Source: Chryseobacterium shigense | GTDB lineage: Bacteria; Bacteroidota; Bacteroidia; Flavobacteriales; Weeksellaceae | NCBI RefSeq assembly: GCF_900156575.1 | Contig: NZ_FTNY01000002.1 | Location: 620,001-684,000 of the forward strand | DNA length: 64,000 nucleotides | Reading direction: 5' to 3' | Shown: piece after piece, positions 53,729 through 63,150 of the stretch | Layout of the letters: each line of letters opens with the position of its first letter | Position numbering within the stretch: the stretch's first letter is position 1 | Notes under the pieces: model-generated | Database searches by the model: none | What the model saw: the letters and a program-made list of their open reading frames with translations, nothing else | Told to the model about the DNA's origin: nothing | Program-made: the position numbers and the translations under genes

Positions 53729-54754
53729 TTATTTCGCTGGATATTTTTGATTTAAAGCCTGAAGGATTGCCCATGTTTCGGCATCCATGATTCCATCATA
53801 ATTCTGAGGACGGAAATGATACTGGAAAGCTTCGATTGTTTTTTTCGTTGCATCATCCCATTTTCCACTTAAATCCAAATAGTATCCGAATTTCTGCAAT
53901 GCCGTCTGAACAACAAAGATAAACGACGGATCGATATATCTTACAGAAAAATCTGCCTGTGCCAGAGTCAGGAAGTTTTGTTTTGCCGTTTCGTCATACC
54001 ACATTCCAAGCTGATATTCATCGTAAAGCTTTTTCCATGGAAACATTGGTCCCGGATCCTGTTTTCTGGTAGGGGCAATATCGGAATGGGCCAGCACATT
54101 GGTTGCCGGAATCTGATATCTTACGGCAATATCCTTAGCCAGTGCTGCCACTTTTTTAATCTGATCATCACTGAAACCAGCAAATGTTCTTTTTCCTGTG
54201 GCATCTGTTGTATACCCTGTATTAACGATTTCAATTCCTATAGAGGTATCATTAAGATTTTTGTCATTTCTCCATGCACTTACGCCTGCATGATAGGAAC
54301 GTTTGTTTTCATCTACCAGCTGATAGATTTCATTGTCTCCCGTATTATTAACCAGGTAGTGAGCGCTTACGCCCTGCTGGGTAAGAGCAGTAAGGGATTT
54401 CTCGTCATTCAGTGCTGTATAATGTAATATGAGGTAACGCTGTCTGAAGTTCTGGGCAATGGAAGGAAAATAGGTCTTTACAACTTTATATCCTATAGGT
54501 TTTGCTGAAACGATAGAACCGTAGCTTGCTGTATTATCATTTTTTGCTGGATCTGCGAGATTGGTTGTAAAAAACTCTACACCGTGCTCATTGGTAATTT
54601 TAGGTCTTGGCGTTTCAGCCACCGGAGTTTTAACTGCGGGTTTAGCCTGTGATACCGGGGTTTTCGGCTTGTAAGTATTTTTTTTTACATTTTGTTGGGA
54701 AGTACATGAAAAAACAAAAGTACTTAATCCGATGATATATAATGTCTTACGCAT
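53729..54754 (-). CDS. N-acetylmuramoyl-L-alanine amidase lipoprotein (AmpD fold)
   Basis: 341 residues. Lipoprotein signal to Cys17 (FVFSC), a Pro-rich linker, then an Amidase_2 domain: YLILHYTALNDEKS (zinc His near 108), GIEIVNTGY, VLAHSDIAPTRKQDPGPMFPW with the later zinc His and Asp. A C-terminal peptidoglycan-binding domain (LQKFGYYLDLSGKWDDAT) follows. It cleaves the sugar-peptide bond of muropeptides at the outer membrane, as AmiD does. Confidence 0.92.
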   Translation of the reverse strand: MRKTLYIIGLSTFVFSCTSQQNVKKNTYKPKTPVSQAKPAVKTPVAETPRPKITNEHGVEFFTTNLADPAKNDNTASYGSIVSAKPIGYKVVKTYFPSIAQNFRQRYLILHYTALNDEKSLTALTQQGVSAHYLVNNTGDNEIYQLVDENKRSYHAGVSAWRNDKNLNDTSIGIEIVNTGYTTDATGKRTFAGFSDDQIKKVAALAKDIAVRYQIPATNVLAHSDIAPTRKQDPGPMFPWKKLYDEYQLGMWYDETAKQNFLTLAQADFSVRYIDPSFIFVVQTALQKFGYYLDLSGKWDDATKKTIEAFQYHFRPQNYDGIMDAETWAILQALNQKYPAK

Positions 54755-54814
54755 CAGTTTATTTTTTTAACCATTTATCACTTCAAAAATACGCAAATTT
54801 TTCTTGAATTTTAT

Positions 54815-54845
54815 TTGGTAAATAAAGAAATCTGTTCTATATTTG
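54815..54845 (+). promoter_or_regulatory. Promoter of the tRNA-Ser-Pro-Arg operon
   Basis: TTG (54815) then, after 20 bases, TATATTTG (54838-54845), followed by GCACTCGCAA, the same leader that precedes the second tRNA cluster at 63691. Confidence 0.75.
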
Positions 54846-54889
54846 CACTCGCAATAACGGAACAACGATCATTAAAAAATAAGAAAAAA

Positions 54890-54974
54890 GGAGGGTTGCC
54901 AGAGTGGTTAATGGAGCAGTTTGCTAAACTGTCGACGTGCAAGCGTCGCAAGGGTTCGAATCCCTTACCCTCCG
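54890..54974 (+). tRNA. tRNA-Ser (GCT)
   Basis: 85 bases with acceptor GGAGGGT/ACCCTCC, long variable arm (GTCGACGTGCAAGCGTCGC) typical of serine, and anticodon loop TTGCTAA giving GCT. Confidence 0.95.
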
Positions 54975-55005
54975 CTATTTTTTCTTACACTATCAATATA
55001 CACTT

Positions 55006-55080
55006 CGGGGCGTAGCGTAGTCCGGTCATCGCGCCTGGTTTGGGACCAGGAGGTCGCAGGTTCGAATCCTGCCGCCCCGA
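55006..55080 (+). tRNA. tRNA-Pro (TGG), copy 1
   Basis: 75 bases, acceptor CGGGGCG/CGCCCCG, anticodon loop TTTGGGA giving TGG. Body identical to the copy at 63743. Confidence 0.95.
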
Positions 55081-55112
55081 CAGTTTTATTAATTTTTACA
55101 AAATTATTTAAT

Positions 55113-55186
55113 GGGTGCGTAGCTCAGCTGGATAGAGCATCTGCCTTCTAAGCAGACGGTCTCAGGTTCGAATCCTGACGCGCTCA
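55113..55186 (+). tRNA. tRNA-Arg (TCT), copy 1
   Basis: 74 bases, acceptor GGGTGCG/CGCGCTC with two G-U pairs, anticodon loop CTTCTAA giving TCT. T-stem TCAGG/CCTGA, differing from copy 2. Confidence 0.93.
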
Positions 55187-55190
55187 CTTA

Positions 55191-55220
55191 AAAAGACTTT
55201 ACAAAAATGTAAAGTCTTTT
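55191..55220 (+). terminator. tRNA operon terminator
   Basis: AAAAGACTTTAC/GTAAAGTCTTTT stem with a six-base loop and six T residues. Confidence 0.9.
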
Positions 55221-55439
55221 TTGTTTTTATACCCTTCCTTCTTTTTATTATAATCATTCCTTTTTCCGGATCAGTTAAAAATCTGTGCAATTGCTTCTCT
55301 CTTTATGCCACTTATAATCCGTAGTATGAAAATCATGCTTTGTGTTAAAAAAATATTCTATTTCTCCGTCAACTGTTTAAATGATAGATTTTTCACATGA
55401 CCTCTTTGCTCAAACAATAATAGATCAGAAATTCCGGAG

Positions 55440-55800
55440 AAGGATACAAAAGAACAGTTGTCAGAAATTGAGCGTTACAAACACCCTGTAAAAAGTATTT
55501 CTATAAAACACAATGAAACAGTGACCGGAAAATATTTGACTCTATTTTAAAGGACAATAAGATGCTCATATTGGGCGAAAATACTCATGATGACGGATCC
55601 ACGTTTAAAACAAAAAGAAGACTCATCAAATATCTTCATAATCATATGGTTTTTCACATCCAGTTTTCGGGAAGTACATTATCATCCAAAAGCGGAAAGC
55701 TGTTACAGGATTTTTTTAACCGAAACAAGATCAACAGTACTACTTTTCCCATTTAAATAATACTGATGAGCTCAATCAATTTATTTATCAAAAGTATTTC
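55440..55800 (+). pseudogene. Erythromycin-esterase-like remnant
   Basis: One frame reads SEIERYKHPVKSISIKH and NETVTGKY, then a one-base shift within the ATATTTGAC tract leads to DSILKDNKMLILGENTHDDG, and after a further shift to NNTDELNQFIYQKYFN. The LGExTH signature is that of the erythromycin esterase superfamily, whose members are about 400 residues, so this is a fragment with at least two frameshifts and large losses. The longest intact stretch is 55562-55756 (64 codons), which I do not consider a functional gene. Confidence 0.6.
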
Positions 55801-55824
55801 AACAGAATATCAAACGGAAATCAA

Positions 55825-55856
55825 AAAAAAGAATAGACAAAAGCCTATTCTTTTTT
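55825..55856. terminator. Terminator of the RHS operon
   Basis: AAAGAATAG/CTATTCTTT stem with A tract on the left and T tract on the right, just beyond the lipoprotein stop. Confidence 0.75.
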
Positions 55857-55872
55857 AATCCAAATTCTTACA

Positions 55873-56256
55873 CTAACGTGTAAAATAATATTTCTGCCGG
55901 TCTTTTGACAGAATTACCGTATCCTTTTTTTTATAAGATTTTATCTCAGTTCTGAATACCTGCGGATTTTCCTGATCCGGGCGAAGTATTCCGTACTGTG
56001 TTGAAATAATATTAAAATCAGCATTTTTCGGCTCTTTAAATCTTACGATTAGATAAATTTTCTTATCACCAGTAAAATTATCCACAATCCCGACCTTTAC
56101 CTGAATGGTTTCGGAATTATTCACAATTTTATCATATTCTGAATTGTTTTCCTTGTCTGATCCCACCTGAAAATATTTATTAAAATTTCCTCCGGGACAT
56201 GAACACAATGATAAGCAAACAAGCAGAAAAGCGCTGATTTTAAATATTATTTTCAT
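55873..56256 (-). CDS. Small lipoprotein, candidate immunity protein
   Basis: 127 residues. Signal MKIIFKISAFLLVCLSLCSC gives a lipobox with Cys near 20. The mature part is acidic and beta-rich (ETIQVKVGIVDNF, KKIYLIVRFKEPK) with a basic tail; I recognise no family. It starts six bases after the stop of the large RHS gene, the position where cognate immunity proteins usually lie. That role is inference from location and envelope targeting; a mere accessory lipoprotein is the alternative. Confidence 0.6.
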   Translation of the reverse strand: MKIIFKISAFLLVCLSLCSCPGGNFNKYFQVGSDKENNSEYDKIVNNSETIQVKVGIVDNFTGDKKIYLIVRFKEPKNADFNIISTQYGILRPDQENPQVFRTEIKSYKKKDTVILSKDRQKYYFTR

Positions 56257-56262
56257 TTTTAC

Positions 56263-59200
56263 TTAAAGTTTATAGCAATTGCCATCGTTAGCAAAAACAG
56301 TACATCCTCCTACATTCTGAAGGGCTTTTTCCGCTCCATATTCATTAGTTCCCGGTGTAATGTAGCTGTCCTGCCCGGTAACTACCTGATCCCAGATCCC
56401 GTTCCCTTGCATTACTGACCAGCCTTGTGTTCTCACCTGAATGATATGTCCGAACTCATGTCCGTAAGTATCTGAATTTGTACTGTTGAATACAGCGACA
56501 TTATTCCCCCATGTCACTTCTCTCTTACCTCCACCACTTGTCCAAAGCGGTTGTAAAACCTGATAAAGTCCTCCTTTTCTCCATCTTACTCCTTCAGATG
56601 AAACGCCCGTTTTTTTAGACATTTTTTCTACCTGCTCAAGTTTCGTTTTATCCGGAATAAAGGTCGCTCCAAAGGTAACGGTCATTGCAAAACTCTGAGA
56701 AGCTGCACCGTAAGCACCATTAATCATTCCTCTTTTCATACCTTCTCCCATATCTTTTCCGCTTAATGCAGCAGCCACAGTACCTGACACACCTCCTAAT
56801 ATAGCACCCTTACCTGCATTATATACAAGTTCTCCGGTTGCATTAGCCAGCCAGTTTCCATCAATCGCCTGCCATTCGGTCATTTTAGCTCCCATATAAC
56901 CACTTACAACACCTGCCGCAATGGTTCCCCAGCCAATACTGTCTCCCATAGCTACTCCGGTACCTACCTGAGAAGCAACGCTTGTCAGCATATTCATCGT
57001 AGCACTCTGCCAGAAAGATCCTGCCATCTGGGCGGCGGCGGCTCCTATGCCTCCGGTAATAGCCCCGGAAATGGCTCCATATAAAACAGAAGTCCCGAGT
57101 CCTTTCAGATTCCATGAACCGTTTAATAAAGCAGGAATAGAATAGGTTACCACAGCAATGGCAGCACTTACAAGTGCTCCGTATGCCATTCCTATCAGAA
57201 TAGGGATAAAGGCAAATTCCCCGCTAGGATCGGTATACATTAGCGGATTATTTAAAACGTAACCATACCTGTTATAGCTTTGTGTATTCAGCGGATCCTG
57301 AATATAATTATCCGTAGATAAGAACGTGTGCAGTTTAGGATCATAAAGCCTTGCATTCATATGAATAAGGCCAACATCAAATAAGTGCTCATGTCCTGTA
57401 TATCCTCTTTCGATGATCATACTTCTGGAACGGATAGCAGCACCTGCCTCATTGGTTAACTTAACCAGATTACCCCATGCATCAAAATGCCTTCTTTCCT
57501 GTACATTTCCATTCTGATCGGTGATTGCAAGTAATGATCCCTGAAAATCTCTGTGCAGATAGTGAATGCTGGTAGTAGTAAGTCCGGAAACTGTAAAGTC
57601 CTGAATCTGCATTGCGGGAGCCGAATAGGCATCTCCACCGATGTAAGTAATAATCCTTTTATTAACGAAAGTTCCGTTAGGTCTGCCTGTCAGGTTAAAA
57701 CTGTAAGCTTCAACACTTTTATCATCAGAATAATATTTATGCTTTGTATAAATCATGAATCCCGGTTCGTAGCCTGACATTGCTGACGATCTGTTCTCAT
57801 GAATATTATAGCCAAATACCATCTTTTTAATTCCGTCATGAGAAATATTTACCGGCAGCCTGTTCGCATTATATTCTATCTCCTGAAGCTGATTTACGCT
57901 GTAATAAGAATCTCCTATCGGATTTAAATTGATTCCTTTCTTACGGTATCTGCTCGCTGCGTCATATTTATAATCTCCAACGGTGCTGCTGTTATTGATT
58001 CTTCCATAGTTGTCATAGCTCTGAGTCTGGGTCCCTAAAGGATCCGTCCATGAAACCAATCGCTGCAAATTGTCATACTCAAAGGTTTCATTCCAACCTC
58101 CCGGCTGAATTGAGTTATTGGATCTTGACATCAATGTTCCCAGTAGTGCATTAAAGTTGTAGGTATTATCCAGAACGGCAATATTATTGGCATTCATATG
58201 ATTAATACCTGACAAATAATAATTTGAATCGTAGTTATTATTAATCTGTACTGCATTTCCTAATGTAGCACTCAGAATCTGTCCTTTCTCATTGATCTGA
58301 TTCTTTTTCCAGATCATCACTCCTGAAGTAATGTCTTTGATCTTATCCAGAATTCCGCATGAAGCATATATTTTCTCAATATTCACAAAGCTTACAGCAC
58401 TCCCTGATTTTGTTTCCGTAAATTCTGTTCCTATTCTTCCAAAGCCGTCATATGTATATTTTTTTGTAACAATGATGTGGGCAAGGTCTTCTACTTTTGT
58501 CTTGGTTCTGAAATAGTCATCATATTCATAGAGGAATGAATTAGGCATTCCGTTCGCCGTTCCGATTTCTGATTCCAGCAATCCATTAGGCTTATAGGTA
58601 TAATTAATGCTGATGTCTGTATTGTCTCCCAGAATCTTTTTGGAAGCAGTTCTTCCGTACTGGTCATACACATATGTTGTTTTACCTTTAGAATCTTCTT
58701 CTTTGGTAAGCTGCCCGATAGCATCATAAGTATACGTACGGTCACCATCTATAGACGGATCTGTAAGCTTGGTTTTTCTTCCCCAGCCGTCCTGTTCTGT
58801 TGAAACAACATGTCCGCCGTAATTAGAGGATTTTACATTACCGTTAGCGAAATAAGTATAGTTAATTTCACCGCCATTATCTACCATTTTAATTTTATTC
58901 CCCCACGCATCACTTGTAATAGTCTGTGCTTTCTGTCCTTCGGTAACGGTTACTGACAGGCCGTTATATGTTGAAGAAGCCGTTTTTCCGGTAGGCAGTG
59001 TTATTTTTTTCACTCTACCATAATCATCTACTTCCGTGAATGTCCATCTTGTAGGAGAAGATGTTGAGAAATACGGGTCACTTACTTTATATGCTCTGTC
59101 CAGTATATCATACTCTGTTTTTACATTGATCCATTTGTTGTTGATACTCAATTCGCTTTCTATCCGGTTTCTTCCCCAGATATCCGCAAATGTTTCTTTT

Positions 59201-62200
59201 ACAGCTCCTGTAGGTGCTTCCGTTCTCAGCTTGATCCCGTTTACAAATTCACCTGACGTAATCCAGTCATAGAAATATTTGGTTTCTTTATTATAGAAAT
59301 CTGTTTCTTTAGTTTTCTTCTGCCAGCCATCATATGAATAGGTGATGGCCTGGTTAAGATGATTGGTTTTAGAAAGCAGCAGACCGAAGTTCGTATCATA
59401 GGTCATGTTATCTTCAAAGCCAATTGTATTGGTAAGTTTTGTTACAAATCTTCCGGAAGGGTCGTACTGAGTCTTTTCTATTCTCGGTACTATTCCCACT
59501 GCTGTTAAAGTTTTTTTATTAACATTTCCGAAGGCATCATATTCGTAATCTTCCGTTACATAATCCGTATTGTTTCCTTTTTTCTTTACCTGGCTCAAAA
59601 GGCTGTTGGCGTATACAAAAACCTGTTCGGTAGAATAAGATTCACTTCCCAGCGTCTGTGTTTCGTTTTTCTTGGTAGGTCTTCCTATATAATACTGATT
59701 GGAAACTCCCGCCTGATTATTATCAAATTCAAAAAGTGTTACTTTTTCTCCACCCGGAGCAACTTCTCTCAGCTTGGTAAGGTTATTGAAGCTGTCGTAG
59801 ATATCATAAAAAGTAGTTTTGGTAACTCCTGTTAAATTATCAATTTTTGCAGCCTGTGACACCAGATTGACAAATACTTTATTAGGCAATAAAGAGGTGT
59901 TATAAACTTTTGTACTTTTTGTAATAAAATTGGAAGGTGAATTAAAATCAACAAAATCATTCAAAAGATAAGATTCAACATTTGCACTTCTTTTTTGAGG
60001 TGACTGTTTTGTTATCGTCCATAGTTTTTTCGTGATATCACCACCGTAAACTGAAGAAGTGGCTATCCCTTTGTATCCAAGGAAACCTAAACCATCCAGG
60101 TTGGTTACCGCGCCTTTGTATTTATAATCCTGGATTTTTTCTTCACCATTAGCACTTTTGGTAACTTTACTTACAATCTGCGTAGACGGTGAAATATTAA
60201 TATTCGCAAAAGGATATACTTCTTCGTTATCCGCCGTATAAATACCACTGCCATTATCAACAAGAGGACTGTAGGTAATAGTGGTTGTAATCCCGTTTTC
60301 TTTGATCCTTTTCAGAGATGTATCAATACGGTTATCTTTTTTGAAAGAAACATATTTGATTTTATCCCCACCAAAAAAGGCATAGTCCAGATTTTGGTTG
60401 GTAACACTTGAGTTGCTCAGGAAAATAGGTGTTCCTTTGTTAATTGCTCCTCCATAAGTGAAATTGTTCTGCCATCCGTCAATATATCCGGAAAAATTAG
60501 GCAATCCGAAGGCATCGCTTCCTATATTATATCTTACGCCTCCTTTATCCCTGATAGAATAATTATCTCCATAATGCAGATAAGGATAATTGTAAGCCTG
60601 TCCTCCCTGTGGATAGTTGTATGGGGTAAGAATATCATGGTAGAAAGCATCTGCTTTGCCGTCGCCATTAATATCTGCGAAAGTATAAAAATACTGCTGA
60701 AGCATATACCCGCATAAATTACCGCCAGAACCATCAGGATAACATGTATTGATCACCTGAGGTTTGTAATAGTTCATGCCGATATCTTTTGAAGACCCGT
60801 TAAAGTGCTTTCCGTTCGCCGTGAAGAAGAACCATGTGGTATTGGCATTTCCTCTCGGAACAACGACATCCGTTTTACCATCTCCGTTAAAATCTGCTAC
60901 AAAAACTGGTAAATCTGAATTTAAGTGACTGTTTAAGTAGCTGTCTGTTGTTTCATGAACCAGCTTAAAAACATTATCCTCTACCGTAAAGACATACATC
61001 TTTCCGCTGTTGATCACATACAGATCAGACTTCCCATCCCCGTCAAAATCAGCAACGTATAATTTTGATGCTGAACTGATCGCATTGGTATATCCAATAC
61101 TCATTGGCTGCTGATCTGAAGAATCAGTAGCATTAAGTTTTAGCAGGTAAGCGCTGGAGCCGGACATGGTGTAACTTTCCTGGCAGCAGTGCGTAGGAAT
61201 CGTTTCTCCCGGAAAAGGATTGGGATCTATAACAGGTCCTGAAGGTCCTCCACTGCATATTGTAGGATAATATACCGTATAAGGAAGAGATATAGCCAAA
61301 ACATCTGTAATTCCATCTCCGTCAAAATCTCCACTGATATATCTTTTAGGAATTCTTGAATAATACACATCATCTCCCCCTATAGGATAACATCTTTGAT
61401 TGTAAGCTGCAGGAAAAATAAAGGTATTGGTAAAAGCCAGATCCAAAGAGATGTAAGAAGTATTTGAAATATAATTATTCAGTTTAACAGTTTCCTGATC
61501 CATAGCAAGAAGACCGTCTGAAACCGTTGTAATAGCATCAAGATTGTAAAATTTATTATTGCTGAGTACCAGTTTAGAGGTAAAGATATCTGAAAATTTT
61601 GGCACACTGATCATTCCTCCTGCCACATTCGAGGTAGAATTCATGAGCTGGCTGGAGTTAAACCGATAAAGTTTATCCTTAGAATTCGGATAGGTCATAA
61701 AATCCAGAGCACCGTCATGATCAAAGTACCCGGAAACATACTGCCAGCTTCCGTTATCAAAAGCCGGAGAAACACTGGTAATTGTTTTGGAATTATTTGT
61801 GATTCCGTTATCCGTTGTATCATATTCAAAAGTTACAGGTGCAATAGATTCGTTGCTGCCGTTATATTCCTGAACTTTTATAAGACGGTCATAATTCAGT
61901 GATGTGGTGTTATACTCCAGTTGATATTTACGGAAAAGCAGATTATTGGCCAGCACTTCTATCTTATCAAGTTTTCTGGAAATATTTTTAGACATTCCCC
62001 CATAGAACTGAGTATTTTCAGTACGTGCGGCATTGTTGTAAGAAAACTTTATTTTATTGACATTAGGAGTTCCCGCAGAGGAATTTCCGCCATAATCTAT
62101 AGCTTCAATATATCCTACAGAATACGTAAAGCTGATGGTATTATGCTGTACATCCTCCATAGAAACCATTCTGTAGTTAAATACATCCGAACCGTAGTCC

Positions 62201-62694
62201 CAGGCATATTTGGCAACAGAACCGTTAGGATGATACACCAAAAAATAAGACGGTGTATACGGATCTGAAGAAGCCACAGAAACTATCTTTACATTGGAAT
62301 AGTTTTCAAGTTGGTATTCAGCATTTCCTCCATAGGTTCCCGATTTCAGAATAAGCTTCTGCCCATCCATAACAAATCTGTCCTTTTCATCCAGATCCAC
62401 CGGGTCTACTCCTCCGTCATGGAATCTGTTGGACGCTGTTCTTATAATTGAAGACAGTCCACTGATGTTCCATCCCCATCCGGCTATACCGTTTCCAGCC
62501 TGACTGGAATAATCCAGGGAAATACTGGGTGCAACATCTTTTATCCCCGGTAAATTTTTAATAGGAATCGAATAGCTGGCTCCTCCACTTAAGGATACGG
62601 AAAAAGCCCCAGCAGTCTGTCCTATACCCTGAGCATTCACAAGGTTTGCCATGCCTAGTAAAAGCACGACAAATAGTGAGAGTTTTTTTCTCAT
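56263..62694 (-). CDS. Giant YD/RHS-repeat protein with SpvB-like head and putative zincin tail
   Basis: 2143 residues. Signal peptide (MRKKLSLFVVLLLGMANLVNAQ); SpvB/TcC-type N-terminal domain (GAFSVSLSGGASYSIPI, about 28-330); FG-GAP-like calcium repeats (DFDGDGITDVL, DFDGDGKSDLY, DFNGDGKTDVV, DINGDGKADAF, about 450-750); many YD repeats (about 1050-1650); and an RHS core ending in GLIHMNARLYDPKLHTFLS and NPLMYTDPSGE near 1815. The last 325 residues form the variable tail: a Gly/Ala-rich hydrophobic segment (about 1820-2000), then a soluble domain with YGHEFGHII, an HExxH zinc motif at His2079-His2083, and NEYGAEKAL as a possible third ligand. RHS proteins of this design carry toxins inside a YD shell. 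Export route is not clear, since no T9SS tail is present on the protein. Confidence 0.88.
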   Translation of the reverse strand: MRKKLSLFVVLLLGMANLVNAQGIGQTAGAFSVSLSGGASYSIPIKNLPGIKDVAPSISLDYSSQAGNGIAGWGWNISGLSSIIRTASNRFHDGGVDPVDLDEKDRFVMDGQKLILKSGTYGGNAEYQLENYSNVKIVSVASSDPYTPSYFLVYHPNGSVAKYAWDYGSDVFNYRMVSMEDVQHNTISFTYSVGYIEAIDYGGNSSAGTPNVNKIKFSYNNAARTENTQFYGGMSKNISRKLDKIEVLANNLLFRKYQLEYNTTSLNYDRLIKVQEYNGSNESIAPVTFEYDTTDNGITNNSKTITSVSPAFDNGSWQYVSGYFDHDGALDFMTYPNSKDKLYRFNSSQLMNSTSNVAGGMISVPKFSDIFTSKLVLSNNKFYNLDAITTVSDGLLAMDQETVKLNNYISNTSYISLDLAFTNTFIFPAAYNQRCYPIGGDDVYYSRIPKRYISGDFDGDGITDVLAISLPYTVYYPTICSGGPSGPVIDPNPFPGETIPTHCCQESYTMSGSSAYLLKLNATDSSDQQPMSIGYTNAISSASKLYVADFDGDGKSDLYVINSGKMYVFTVEDNVFKLVHETTDSYLNSHLNSDLPVFVADFNGDGKTDVVVPRGNANTTWFFFTANGKHFNGSSKDIGMNYYKPQVINTCYPDGSGGNLCGYMLQQYFYTFADINGDGKADAFYHDILTPYNYPQGGQAYNYPYLHYGDNYSIRDKGGVRYNIGSDAFGLPNFSGYIDGWQNNFTYGGAINKGTPIFLSNSSVTNQNLDYAFFGGDKIKYVSFKKDNRIDTSLKRIKENGITTTITYSPLVDNGSGIYTADNEEVYPFANINISPSTQIVSKVTKSANGEEKIQDYKYKGAVTNLDGLGFLGYKGIATSSVYGGDITKKLWTITKQSPQKRSANVESYLLNDFVDFNSPSNFITKSTKVYNTSLLPNKVFVNLVSQAAKIDNLTGVTKTTFYDIYDSFNNLTKLREVAPGGEKVTLFEFDNNQAGVSNQYYIGRPTKKNETQTLGSESYSTEQVFVYANSLLSQVKKKGNNTDYVTEDYEYDAFGNVNKKTLTAVGIVPRIEKTQYDPSGRFVTKLTNTIGFEDNMTYDTNFGLLLSKTNHLNQAITYSYDGWQKKTKETDFYNKETKYFYDWITSGEFVNGIKLRTEAPTGAVKETFADIWGRNRIESELSINNKWINVKTEYDILDRAYKVSDPYFSTSSPTRWTFTEVDDYGRVKKITLPTGKTASSTYNGLSVTVTEGQKAQTITSDAWGNKIKMVDNGGEINYTYFANGNVKSSNYGGHVVSTEQDGWGRKTKLTDPSIDGDRTYTYDAIGQLTKEEDSKGKTTYVYDQYGRTASKKILGDNTDISINYTYKPNGLLESEIGTANGMPNSFLYEYDDYFRTKTKVEDLAHIIVTKKYTYDGFGRIGTEFTETKSGSAVSFVNIEKIYASCGILDKIKDITSGVMIWKKNQINEKGQILSATLGNAVQINNNYDSNYYLSGINHMNANNIAVLDNTYNFNALLGTLMSRSNNSIQPGGWNETFEYDNLQRLVSWTDPLGTQTQSYDNYGRINNSSTVGDYKYDAASRYRKKGINLNPIGDSYYSVNQLQEIEYNANRLPVNISHDGIKKMVFGYNIHENRSSAMSGYEPGFMIYTKHKYYSDDKSVEAYSFNLTGRPNGTFVNKRIITYIGGDAYSAPAMQIQDFTVSGLTTTSIHYLHRDFQGSLLAITDQNGNVQERRHFDAWGNLVKLTNEAGAAIRSRSMIIERGYTGHEHLFDVGLIHMNARLYDPKLHTFLSTDNYIQDPLNTQSYNRYGYVLNNPLMYTDPSGEFAFIPILIGMAYGALVSAAIAVVTYSIPALLNGSWNLKGLGTSVLYGAISGAITGGIGAAAAQMAGSFWQSATMNMLTSVASQVGTGVAMGDSIGWGTIAAGVVSGYMGAKMTEWQAIDGNWLANATGELVYNAGKGAILGGVSGTVAAALSGKDMGEGMKRGMINGAYGAASQSFAMTVTFGATFIPDKTKLEQVEKMSKKTGVSSEGVRWRKGGLYQVLQPLWTSGGGKREVTWGNNVAVFNSTNSDTYGHEFGHIIQVRTQGWSVMQGNGIWDQVVTGQDSYITPGTNEYGAEKALQNVGGCTVFANDGNCYKL

Positions 62695-62718
62695 TATACA
62701 ATAATTTAAGTTATATGG

Positions 62719-63150
62719 TTAGTGTTTCAGTACTTTGTAAGTGAGTTTTTCTCCGTTGTTCAGATAGAAGATAATAACGTACATTCCTATTGGATGATCT
62801 GAAAGATCCAGTACCACTTTACCTTCTCTTTTGTTAAAAGGTAGCGTTCGGATTTGGGTAAAATTATAGGCAACATAGTCTATTTTTTCGATTCGGTCTC
62901 CCAGTTCAGGGCTCCAAACCAAATTAACCTTATCTGTTGTAGGATTTGGATAAAGTTTGATTTGATCAACTGAGGGAACAAATTTCTCAGCGGTGATCAG
63001 CTCCTGTTTTACAACTTTACTGTAGGGAGAGCAGGTTGCACAATACTTCCTGATTTTTTGGTTTCCACCTGTATCATGTTCAAAACTTAGGGTCTGTGCC
63101 ACTACGCTTTGAAAAAAAACTACAGGTAAAATGAGTAAAAAGTTTTTCAT
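62719..63150 (-). CDS. Small T9SS-sorted protein preceding RHS gene
   Basis: 143 residues from ATG 63150, where a signal peptide begins (MKNFLLILPVVFFQSVVAQ); the frame extends uselessly to 63204. The mature start LSFEHDTGGNQKIRKYC imitates the YD-repeat phrase, followed by a Cys pair (CATC), and the last 80 residues form a T9SS type-A sorting domain (IKLYPNPTTDKVNLVW ... GMYVIIFYLNN, KVLKH end). T9SS would export and anchor it at the surface. It lies 24 bases before the RHS gene, and may help present or escort the RHS protein; this is inference. Confidence 0.85.
   Translation of the reverse strand: MKNFLLILPVVFFQSVVAQTLSFEHDTGGNQKIRKYCATCSPYSKVVKQELITAEKFVPSVDQIKLYPNPTTDKVNLVWSPELGDRIEKIDYVAYNFTQIRTLPFNKREGKVVLDLSDHPIGMYVIIFYLNNGEKLTYKVLKH

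Larger units (their letters stand above)
55006..55220 (+). repeat. Left copy of tRNA-Pro/tRNA-Arg direct repeat
   Basis: This segment, including spacer and terminator, recurs at 63743-63959 with few differences (spacer substitutions, the tRNA-Arg T-stem, one loop base in the terminator). The two copies are 8.7 kb apart and enclose the RHS operon. Confidence 0.9.

Noticed and set aside
53978..54427. 149-codon plus-strand frame opposite the amidase
   Set aside because: It is a shadow of the amidase gene, without family features or start signals.
57553..62268. Several 60-115-codon plus-strand frames within the RHS gene
   Set aside because: All lie antisense to the well-supported RHS frame and show no protein-family character.
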